Assembly: GCA_937876495.1 (NCBI GenBank)
Contig: CALEGL010000169.1
Span: 1 to 5,411, forward strand
From: an uncultured Bifidobacterium sp.
GTDB lineage: Bacteria; Actinomycetota; Actinomycetes; Actinomycetales; Bifidobacteriaceae
Length of the DNA stretch: 5,411 nucleotides
Direction of reading: 5' to 3'
Positions within the stretch are counted from its first letter, which is position 1; each line of letters opens with the position of its first letter. Shown in pieces: positions 1-5,024 of this stretch. Under the pieces are notes generated by a model that was not told the DNA's origin, searched no databases, and saw nothing but the letters and a program-made list of their open reading frames with translations. Both the position numbers and the translations under genes were made by a program.

Positions 1-1
1 G

Positions 2-97
2 GATGAGCATGTCGACGGCCGGAAGCGAATCGACGACGATTCCGGTCTTCTCGTGCTTGTCGGGACCGGGAGTCACGGGGAGCTTTTCGCAATGTGA
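2..97 (+). CDS. possible 3' tail of an upstream gene (partial, unidentified)
   Basis: Frame 2 on the + strand is open from the window edge to a TGA at 95-97. The last ~31 codons read like ordinary protein, ending ...LLVLVGTGSHGELFAM. By hand count, GC at codon positions 1/2/3 is about 77/35/68 percent, a coding-like pattern. The stop overlaps an ATG (TGATG, 95-99) that opens the next frame, as in coupled operon genes. No family is recognised. The opposite strand in the same codon register is also open: from a GTG at 76-74 running left off the window it reads VTPGPDKHEKTGIVVDSLPA..., and its third-position GC is slightly higher. It is equally unassigned, so strand is uncertain. Confidence 0.3.
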   Translation, partial: DEHVDGRKRIDDDSGLLVLVGTGSHGELFAM

Positions 98-378
98 TGG
101 TGGGAGTGGCTGTCATGCGCCCTGGCGTGGTGATTCAGCGGACCGCGTTCATGGTCATGCCGATGTCCGATGGCATCCCGAACGATAACATGCCGAAAGT
201 TCATGGTCACGAAGGGGCGGTTGACGAGCGCACGGTCGTGCCGGAGCATCCTTGGGGATTCCGGACCATCTCGATGGGGACGTTTGCCGATTTCGTCGCG
301 CCGGGGAATTCCGGGAAGCGCCCGGTGGAGCGTCCCCGGGAATTCCCCCGATCATCTCCGGACTTCGAAGACGCGTAG
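97..378 (+). CDS. small hypothetical protein, Met/His-containing (93 aa)
   Basis: This small frame runs from ATG at 97 (GTG at 94 and ATG at 115 are alternatives) to TAG at 376-378. Its start overlaps the preceding possible stop as TGATG. A GGGGAG sits at 77-82, rather far from the ATG (14 bases). Rough hand-counted GC by codon position is about 62/47/75 percent, which is how real genes look in this genome and argues against chance. No domain, signal peptide or membrane segment is visible. The middle (about residues 18-40) carries several Met and His residues, e.g. FMVMPMSDG and KVHGHEG, and the C-terminus is Pro/Arg rich. It ends about 30 bases before the promoter of the metal ATPase. A metal-related role would be speculation. 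It may equally be non-coding DNA upstream of a divergent gene. Confidence 0.33.
   Translation: MVGVAVMRPGVVIQRTAFMVMPMSDGIPNDNMPKVHGHEGAVDERTVVPEHPWGFRTISMGTFADFVAPGNSGKRPVERPREFPRSSPDFEDA
147..209. repeat. 11-bp direct repeat GTTCATGGTCA, two copies
   Basis: GTTCATGGTCA occurs exactly at 147-157 and 199-209, 52 bases apart. A second word, CATGCCGA, also occurs twice in the same stretch: it overlaps the end of the first copy at 156-163 and precedes the second copy at about 189-196. The right copy overlaps a possible minus-strand -35 (GTGACC, 210-205), which is followed 17 bases on by a -10-like TATCGT (187-182). This could be an operator pair for a divergent promoter, or chance repetition of codons within a small gene. 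Confidence 0.35.
303..348. repeat. inverted repeat with GGAATTCC arms
   Basis: GGGGAATTCC at 303-312 is the exact reverse complement of GGAATTCCCC at 339-348. Three further G:C pairs (313-315 with 335-337) follow after a one-base bulge. Each arm is itself nearly palindromic around GGAATTCC. There is no T-tract after the right arm, so it does not look like an intrinsic terminator. It lies just upstream of the ATPase promoter and could be a protein-binding site or an attenuating hairpin. Confidence 0.4.
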
Positions 379-406
379 TCCGATGTTCGCCCCATAGAAC
401 TTGAAT

Positions 407-422
407 CGTTGGAATTTCAACG
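407..422. promoter_or_regulatory. palindromic operator candidate over the -35
   Basis: CGTTG-N6-CAACG (407-422) is a perfect dyad of five bases per arm with a near-palindromic AT-rich centre. A wider, looser symmetry TTGAA...TTCAA spans 401-420. It covers the -35 hexamer of the promoter for the P-type ATPase, the usual position for a repressor such as the ArsR/SmtB- or CsoR-type metal sensors that control metal exporters. Which regulator binds cannot be told; no regulator gene is seen in the window. Confidence 0.5.
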
Positions 423-438
423 TTTTTGGACCTATGCT
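409..438 (+). promoter_or_regulatory. sigma70-type promoter for the metal ATPase
   Basis: The -35 TTGGAA (409-414) and -10 TATGCT (433-438) are separated by 18 bases. Each hexamer matches four of six consensus bases. Transcription would begin near 445, giving a leader of about 50 bases before the ATG at 494. The AT-rich patch around 400-450 stands out from its GC-rich surroundings. Confidence 0.55.
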
Positions 439-456
439 GTCAGGGTTTATCCGTTA

Positions 457-474
457 CGGGCGCGATGCCCGCCC
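457..474 (+). promoter_or_regulatory. leader hairpin upstream of the ATPase start
   Basis: CGGGC (457-461) pairs with GCCCG (467-471) across a five-base loop. An alternative register pairs GGGCG (458-462) with CGCCC (470-474). The stem ends 7 to 10 bases before the AGGAGG, so it leaves the ribosome site free. It could affect leader stability or simply be GC-rich structure. It is too small to be a known riboswitch. Confidence 0.3.
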
Positions 475-480
475 TACGTC

Positions 481-486
481 AGGAGG
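481..486 (+). promoter_or_regulatory. ribosome binding site AGGAGG deciding the ATPase start
   Basis: A full consensus AGGAGG lies seven bases before the ATG at 494. This favours that start over the in-frame TTG at 401, which would add 31 residues translated from the promoter and leader. Confidence 0.8.
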
Positions 487-493
487 CCACGGA

Positions 494-2563
494 ATGGCGA
501 AGAAGACGATGGATCTTGCACGGCGTCTCGCCCCCGTTCTCACGGGAGGCCGCCCCATCCTCATTCTCACACTCGTCATCGGGCTGGTCGCCGGCATCCT
601 GTGGCGGCCCTTCAACCGCGCCGCCGTCATCATCCTCGTCATCACCGCCATCCTCACCGTCGCCCATTCCGTGTGGGAGATGATCCGCAACGTGCGCAAG
701 GGCCATGTCGGCGTGGACATCCTCGCCGTCGTCGCGCTGATGTCCACTCTGGTGGTGCATGAGTTCTGGGCGAGCTGGATCGTCGTCGTCATGATCTTCT
801 CGGGAGCCGCCATCGAGGACTACGCCGAGTCCCGCGCCCAGCGCAACCTCGCCGCGCTCGTCGAGGCGGCCCCCTCCGTCGCGCATCGCCGCGGGCCCGG
901 AGGCTCCGAGGACTCGCCGACGTGGTCGACCATCACGGTCGACGAGGTGGCGATCGGCGACACCCTTCTCGTCAAGCCCGGAGAGACCGTTCCGGTGGAC
1001 GGCGTGCTGCTCAGCCCCCAGGCCACCCTTGACATGTCCATGATCAACGGCGAGCCGCTGCCGGTCGACGTGTACGAGGGCGCCAAGGTCGCCTCCGGAG
1101 CGGTGAACGGCGCCGCGCCCCTCGTCGTTCGCGCCACCGCCGTGTCCACGGACTCCCAGTATCAGCGGATCGTCGGTCTCGTCCGATCCGCGCAGGAGTC
1201 GCGCTCCGCCTCGGTGAAGACGGCGGACCTGCTCGCCGTGCCCTTCACCGTCGTGTCCTTCGCCATCGCCTTCATCGCCTGGGCGGCCTCCGGCAACCCG
1301 CTGCGATTCGCCGAGGTGCTCGTCATCGCCACCCCCTGCCCGCTGCTCATCGCCGCGCCCGTCGCGTTCATGGGCGGCACCGGGCGGCTCGCCAAGGCCG
1401 GCATCGTCATCAAGGCCCAGGACATCCTCGAGCGGCTGGGCGACGTCACCCATGTCTTCTTCGACAAGACAGGAACCCTCACCCGCAAGAAGCCGCAGGT
1501 CGACCGCGTCGAGCTCGCCCCCTGGAGCACCGCGAAGCTGGACGCCGATGCGCTGCTCGTCGACGCCGGCATGCTCGAGACGTACTCCTCCCACATCCTC
1601 GCCCGCGGCGTCGAGAAGGCAGCCGTCGATCTTCTCCACTCCCGTGACATCACGCGTCCGGACGTGTCGGATGCGCATGAGGACACCGGCAACGGCGTCG
1701 AAGGGGTCATCGACGAGCGAAGGGTGCGCGTCGGGCGGCTCTCCTACGTGGCTCTGGGCGCCACCACGGCCGACGTCGAAAGGGATTTCGGTCCGCTGGC
1801 GGCCAACGAGATGGTCACCTACGTCTCCGTCGACGGGGAGCTGGCCGGTCGCATAGTCCTCAAGGACTTCCCGCGTGACAACGCCCGGGGCACGATCGCC
1901 AGGCTGCGCGAGCTCGGGGTGTCCCAGGTCACCATGCTCACCGGAGACAAGTCCGGCTCCGCCGAGATCGTCGGCGACGCCGTCGGCATCGACGACGTGC
2001 GCGCCGAGCTGCTTCCCGAGGGCAAGGTGGACGCGGTCGCCGCCGCCCATCATCGTCCCGCGTCCGTGGAGTCTGACGCCGCCGGCCGGCCCGGGTTCAT
2101 CGCCCGGATCGTCGAGCTCGTCAAGGGCATGATCGGGCTTCCCGACCGCGGCGAGATCACCATGATGGTCGGCGACGGCGTGAACGACGCGCCCGTGCTC
2201 GCGGCCTCCGACATCGGAGTGGCCATGACGGACGGCGCCTCCACCGCGGCCAGCGAATCCGCCCAGGTGGTCATCATGAACGACGACATCGCCATGGTCC
2301 CCACGGCCATGGTCATCTCCCGGCAGACGCGACACGTCATGCTCCAGGCCGTGTACGGCGGTCTCATCGCCGCCATCCTCTGCATGGTGGTCGCCGGATT
2401 CGGCGTCATCCCGGCCATCGTCGGCGCCATCCTCCAGGAGGCGATCGATGTGGCGAGCATCCTGTGGGCGCTCACCGCTCTCATCGACAGGCCGACGGAC
2501 GGCACGCGGCCGACATCCTCCGCGCCCGCCAGCTCCGCCGCGGATGCGTCGGCGGCGGACTGA
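494..2563 (+). CDS. P1B-type heavy-metal-translocating ATPase
   Basis: This 689-residue membrane pump is expected to drive metal ions out of the cytoplasm by ATP hydrolysis through an aspartyl-phosphate. There is no N-terminal CxxC metal-binding domain; the protein begins almost directly with membrane helices. Helix pairs lie near residues 20-62 and 74-108, the actuator domain follows with NGEP at 185-188, then helices at about 245-268 and 272-293. The second carries TPCP (280-283). Phosphorylation site DKTGTLT starts at D324, the nucleotide-domain His is H367, TGD is at 483-485 and GDGVND at 560-565. The last two helices (about 620-663) contain QEAID (648-652), and a Ser/Ala/Thr tail follows. 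TPC is the signature of the poorly defined P1B-5 (Ni/Co/Fe-linked) group, but substrate cannot be settled here. Oddities: NGEP for TGES, HI for the HP dipeptide, and about 30 extra residues (518-547) in the P domain. Family is certain; metal is not. Confidence 0.93.
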   Translation: MAKKTMDLARRLAPVLTGGRPILILTLVIGLVAGILWRPFNRAAVIILVITAILTVAHSVWEMIRNVRKGHVGVDILAVVALMSTLVVHEFWASWIVVVMIFSGAAIEDYAESRAQRNLAALVEAAPSVAHRRGPGGSEDSPTWSTITVDEVAIGDTLLVKPGETVPVDGVLLSPQATLDMSMINGEPLPVDVYEGAKVASGAVNGAAPLVVRATAVSTDSQYQRIVGLVRSAQESRSASVKTADLLAVPFTVVSFAIAFIAWAASGNPLRFAEVLVIATPCPLLIAAPVAFMGGTGRLAKAGIVIKAQDILERLGDVTHVFFDKTGTLTRKKPQVDRVELAPWSTAKLDADALLVDAGMLETYSSHILARGVEKAAVDLLHSRDITRPDVSDAHEDTGNGVEGVIDERRVRVGRLSYVALGATTADVERDFGPLAANEMVTYVSVDGELAGRIVLKDFPRDNARGTIARLRELGVSQVTMLTGDKSGSAEIVGDAVGIDDVRAELLPEGKVDAVAAAHHRPASVESDAAGRPGFIARIVELVKGMIGLPDRGEITMMVGDGVNDAPVLAASDIGVAMTDGASTAASESAQVVIMNDDIAMVPTAMVISRQTRHVMLQAVYGGLIAAILCMVVAGFGVIPAIVGAILQEAIDVASILWALTALIDRPTDGTRPTSSAPASSAADASAAD

Positions 2564-2644
2564 CCTCCGGTCTCCTTCGCTCGGGTGACATCCCGGCGTC
2601 GCTGGCCGGACGGGGGCCGGCACCGTGCCTTCGAATCGCGGACG

Positions 2645-2674
2645 TTTCATGCCTTCCGCGGCTGGGCCTATCGT
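2645..2674 (+). promoter_or_regulatory. tentative promoter for a leaderless fetAB transcript
   Basis: A -10-like TATCGT (2669-2674) ends seven bases before the ATG at 2682, and no convincing Shine-Dalgarno site precedes that ATG. This is the geometry of a leaderless mRNA, common in Actinobacteria. The -35 (TTTCAT, 2645-2650, 18-base spacer) is poor. The rest of the 118-base gap after the ATPase stop has a short GC-rich hairpin (GCCGG/CCGGC, around 2603-2621) without a T-tract, so no terminator is evident and read-through from the ATPase is possible. Confidence 0.3.
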
Positions 2675-2681
2675 GACTCGT

Positions 2682-3425
2682 ATGTCCCCGAATCCTGACA
2701 GGCCCCTGCTGCATGCGGTCGGCATGACCTGCGTCATGCCGTCGTCCTCCGGCGGAACCACTCTGTTCCGCGGCCTCGGCCTCGACCTCGTCGCCGGATC
2801 GATCGTGGACCTCACAGGGCCCTCCGGGAGCGGCAAAAGCAGCCTGCTCACGGCGCTGGCCCTTCTCAACCCGCAGGCGTCCGGTTCCCTGAGCCTGGAC
2901 GGGCGTGAATCACCCCTCGTCACCCCGCAGGAATGGCGAGCCGCGGTCATGTATCTCCCGCAGGAGCCTCGTCTGCTGGGAGACACCGTGGCCGGGACCA
3001 TCCGATCCCCGTGTGGGTACGCGGTGCGGCGGCCCCGGGGGAGACGGGACCGTCGTACCGCGGCCTTGCTGGACCTCCTGCGACGTCCCCATCGGAGGAC
3101 GTCGGAACGGGGACCGTCGGACTCCGACATCCGAGGGATGCTCGACTCGCTGGGCTGCACGGATGTGGAACTCGACCGTCCGCCCCATGACCTGTCCGGA
3201 GGGCAGAGGGCGCGCGTCGCCCTGTGCCGGGCGCTTCTGGCGCATCCCCGCGTCCTTCTCGCCGACGAGGTCGACGCCGGTCTTGACGACGACAGCGCGG
3301 AACTCGTCGGGCACTCCATGACCGAGGCGGCGGCGTTAGGCATGGCCGTGCTCAGGGTCCGCCATCGCGCCTCCGACGGCCTGGCCGACAGGACGCTTGA
3401 GCTCAGGGACGGTGTGCTGCGATGA
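2682..3425 (+). CDS. fetA: FetA/YbbL-like ABC transporter ATP-binding protein
   Basis: This 247-residue ATPase would power the FetB permease encoded next. E. coli FetAB has been linked to iron export and oxidative-stress resistance. Motifs in order: Walker A GPSGSGKS (46-53), Q-loop LPQEP with Q94, signature LSGGQ (171-175), Walker B LLADE (D195, E196), D-loop GLDD and switch H228. The LPQEPRLLGDTV segment resembles the YbbL Q-loop region. About 70 residues separate GDTV from LSGGQ, roughly 25 more than I recall in E. coli YbbL; the extra piece (about 113-149) is Arg-rich. The stop overlaps the fetB start by ATGA, so the two are co-translated. The start is chosen at ATG 2682 just before conserved sequence; GTG 2625 and ATG 2649 are in-frame alternatives without good ribosome sites. 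All catalytic motifs are intact. Confidence 0.85.
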   Translation: MSPNPDRPLLHAVGMTCVMPSSSGGTTLFRGLGLDLVAGSIVDLTGPSGSGKSSLLTALALLNPQASGSLSLDGRESPLVTPQEWRAAVMYLPQEPRLLGDTVAGTIRSPCGYAVRRPRGRRDRRTAALLDLLRRPHRRTSERGPSDSDIRGMLDSLGCTDVELDRPPHDLSGGQRARVALCRALLAHPRVLLADEVDAGLDDDSAELVGHSMTEAAALGMAVLRVRHRASDGLADRTLELRDGVLR

Positions 3426-4234
3426 GCACGGGAGACTATTCGATCGACATCATCGGACTTCTCGTCGCGCTGGCGATGACCGCGCTGTCGGCGGGCGTCT
3501 CCGCGCTGATGCGGCTTGGCGTCGGCCGGTCCCTGCTTCTCGCCGCATGCCGGGCGCTGCTCCAGCTGCTGGCCATGGGTCTCATCCTCAAGGCCATCAT
3601 CCGCAGCGGCAACGCCTGGCTGGTGCTCGCCCTGGCCCTGGTCATGCTCGTCGCGGCCGTGCAGATCACTCTGTCCCGGGCGCATGGCATCCCCAGGGGG
3701 CTCGGCATCCCCGTGCTCCTCACCCTCGCCATCAGCATGCTCGTCATGGTCGGCGTCGTCGCCGAGCTCATCATCAGACCCACGCCGTGGTACGCCCCGC
3801 AGCTGCTGCTGCCGCTTACCGGGATGATGCTGGGCAACTGCGTGTCCGCCATCGCCGTGGCCATGACGCGCTTCTACGAGAGCATGGACGAGCGTCGCGA
3901 CGACATCGGCACCATGCTCGCCCTGGGCGCCACGCCCTGGGAATGCGCGCGGCCCTCCATCGTCTCCTCCATGGCGCTGGGGCTGCTGCCCACCGTGGCG
4001 TCCCTGTCCTCCGCCGGCATCGTCACCATCCCCGGCATGATGGCCGGGCAGGTCATCGCCGGGGGAGACCCGCTGGAGGCGGCGAAGTACCAGTTCGTCG
4101 TGCTCACCGCCATCGCGGCGCTCACCCTGCTCGCCGACGCGCTGATCATGACCCGCATCTACCGCACCTGCTTCACGGAGCTTGACCAGTTCCGGCCGAA
4201 GGGGATGCGCGACCAGACATCCCGACGCTCCTGA
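3422..4234 (+). CDS. fetB: FetB/YbbM (UPF0014) ABC exporter permease
   Basis: This 270-residue integral membrane protein is the permease partner of FetA, in the family studied as an iron exporter in E. coli. About seven hydrophobic helices are visible (near 8-29, 36-59, 65-82, 95-117, 126-147, 180-205 and 225-245). Family-specific stretches are clear: LPLTGMMLGN (130-139), LALGAT (166-171) and VTIPGMMAGQ (201-210) followed by GGDPLEAAKYQ. The cytoplasmic loop between them (about 150-178, rich in Arg, Asp and Glu) is the likely FetA contact. The ATG overlaps the fetA stop (ATGA, 3422-3425), indicating translational coupling, with AGGGA about 12 bases upstream inside fetA. The short basic tail ends in RRS. 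Length is ordinary for the family. The exported ion in this organism is inferred, not shown. Confidence 0.92.
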   Translation: MSTGDYSIDIIGLLVALAMTALSAGVSALMRLGVGRSLLLAACRALLQLLAMGLILKAIIRSGNAWLVLALALVMLVAAVQITLSRAHGIPRGLGIPVLLTLAISMLVMVGVVAELIIRPTPWYAPQLLLPLTGMMLGNCVSAIAVAMTRFYESMDERRDDIGTMLALGATPWECARPSIVSSMALGLLPTVASLSSAGIVTIPGMMAGQVIAGGDPLEAAKYQFVVLTAIAALTLLADALIMTRIYRTCFTELDQFRPKGMRDQTSRRS

Positions 4235-4308
4235 CGGCGATTTCCCCGGGAGCATAACCCGTCGGTGAAGAGCATGCGCGAAGTGGTCCCGCCGGCGCCG
4301 GATGACGA

Positions 4309-4323
4309 CGAATCGCGCATTCG
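4309..4323. repeat. inverted repeat CGAAT-N5-ATTCG
   Basis: Perfect five-base arms (4309-4313 and 4319-4323) around CGCGC. It is the first of three spaced dyads between fetB and the FMN-domain gene and a possible protein-binding site. Confidence 0.35.
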
Positions 4324-4345
4324 ACGATTGGCTCTCGTTCGGGGA

Positions 4346-4360
4346 ACGTTCAGCAAACGT
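4346..4360. promoter_or_regulatory. dyad ACGTT-N5-AACGT, possible operator
   Basis: ACGTT (4346-4350) and AACGT (4356-4360) are perfect inverted arms around CAGCA, flanked by GG and CC at a slightly asymmetric distance. The size and spacing suit a dimeric repressor site. It lies about 120 bases upstream of the FMN-domain gene start. Confidence 0.4.
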
Positions 4361-4380
4361 CCACCGATTGTCCACGAGGA

Positions 4381-4411
4381 CGTCCCTACGATGCGGGCAA
4401 CGGCAGGGACG
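4381..4411. repeat. inverted repeat CGTCCCT / AGGGACG
   Basis: Perfect seven-base arms (4381-4387 and 4405-4411) enclose a 17-base loop. In RNA this could form a hairpin in the leader of the FMN-domain gene. No T-tract follows, so a terminator is unlikely. Confidence 0.4.
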
Positions 4412-4470
4412 CGTAGCCGGGGAGCCTCATCCATCGGACGACGATGGGGATATGCAGGAACGACATCAGT

Positions 4471-4475
4471 GGAGG
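4471..4475 (+). promoter_or_regulatory. ribosome binding site GGAGG deciding a GTG start
   Basis: GGAGG lies five bases before the GTG at 4481. It makes that GTG the preferred start of the FMN-domain protein, placing a hydrophobic anchor directly at the N-terminus. Confidence 0.75.
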
Positions 4476-4480
4476 ACACA

Positions 4481-5020
4481 GTGAACACACTCAGCAGAAC
4501 GGCGATCGCCGCGGCATCGATGGCCGCGCTGGCGGTGGATCTCGCCGCCGTCGTGATCGTTCCGAAGCTGCGCATCCAGCGCAGTGAGACGGTTCTCGCG
4601 CAGACCACGGCGGTCGCCGGATCGCAGTCGTCGACCGGGGCCTCGTCGGGGGAATCCCCCTCGGATTCGTCGTCGTCGTCTTCGTCTTCGTCATCCTCCT
4701 CGGATTCCTCCTCGTCTTCATCGTCATCCGCCTCATCCTTGCAGGACGGAACCTATACGGGGTCGGTCACCATGACGCGCCGCGGGGACGTGCAGGTGCG
4801 CATCACCGTCTCCGGCGGGAAGGTCACCGCCGTCGATGCCGTCCAGTACCCCCAGGACAACCCCACGTCCTCCTCGATCAACGCGCAGGTCATCCCCATC
4901 TACGTCAAGGAGGCGCTCGCCGCCCAGAGTTCCTCGATCCAGGTGGTGAGCGGGGCCACGGAGACCTACGACGGCTTCACTGGCTCCCTGCAGGACGCCA
5001 TTGCGCAGGCGGGACGGTAG
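4481..5020 (+). CDS. membrane-anchored FMN-binding domain protein
   Basis: This 179-residue protein has three parts: an N-terminal hydrophobic helix (about 8-28), a low-complexity Ser-rich linker (about 48-87) and an FMN_bind domain (about 88-178). Domains of this type (as in NqrC and RnfG) carry FMN bound by a phosphoester to a Thr, attached by ApbE, and pass electrons at the membrane. The C-terminal VVSGATETYDGF is the modification site, with T160 the predicted acceptor. The family usually has Asp three residues before the SGAT serine and often YTS after it; here Q154 and ETY stand in those places. The helix contains D20, and K29, R31 and R34 follow it, so orientation is not obvious; the linker suggests an extracytoplasmic domain. 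There is no lipobox Cys. The apbE-like gene starts four bases downstream, strongly supporting the pairing. Confidence 0.85.
   Translation: MNTLSRTAIAAASMAALAVDLAAVVIVPKLRIQRSETVLAQTTAVAGSQSSTGASSGESPSDSSSSSSSSSSSSDSSSSSSSSASSLQDGTYTGSVTMTRRGDVQVRITVSGGKVTAVDAVQYPQDNPTSSSINAQVIPIYVKEALAAQSSSIQVVSGATETYDGFTGSLQDAIAQAGR
4661..4738 (+). repeat. polyserine-coding triplet repeat
   Basis: Twenty-six codons, nearly all Ser, built mainly from TCG, TCC, TCT and TCA, with two Asp and one Ala interruptions. It encodes a flexible spacer between the membrane anchor and the FMN domain. Four TCG codons in a row near 4667-4678 could slip during replication, but changes in units of three would alter linker length without breaking the frame. 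Confidence 0.8.
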
Positions 5021-5024
5021 CGCC

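Larger units (their letters stand above)
4235..4480. other. intergenic region with several dyads, no gene seen
   Basis: These 246 bases separate fetB from the FMN-domain gene. The frame of the downstream gene stays open back to a GTG at 4265, but that stretch lacks a ribosome site and would put about 72 Arg- and Thr-rich residues before the membrane anchor, so I do not treat it as coding. No T-tract terminator follows fetB; a ten-base palindrome CCGGCGCCGG lies at 4292-4301. No strong promoter was found: TATGCA (4451-4456) and TACGAT (4387-4392) are -10-like but lack well-spaced -35 partners. Confidence 0.5.

Noticed and set aside
303..348. Inverted repeat as an intrinsic terminator
   Set aside because: No T-tract on either side; kept only as a repeat.
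401..493. N-terminal extension of the ATPase from TTG 401
   Set aside because: The stretch contains the promoter -10, a hairpin and the AGGAGG for the ATG at 494, and reads as no known P1B N-terminus.
2603..2621. Hairpin GCCGG/CCGGC after the ATPase as a terminator
   Set aside because: Only five pairs and no following T-tract.
479..4375. A 1298-codon open frame on the minus strand
   Set aside because: It lies antisense to the ATPase and FetAB genes, is extremely rich in Gly, Asp, His and Arg with no domain, and is explained by the GC bias that removes stop codons from the opposite strand.
4265..4480. N-terminal extension of the FMN-domain protein from GTG 4265
   Set aside because: No ribosome site, Arg/Thr-rich composition, and it would bury the membrane anchor. 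GGAGG before GTG 4481 is a better start.
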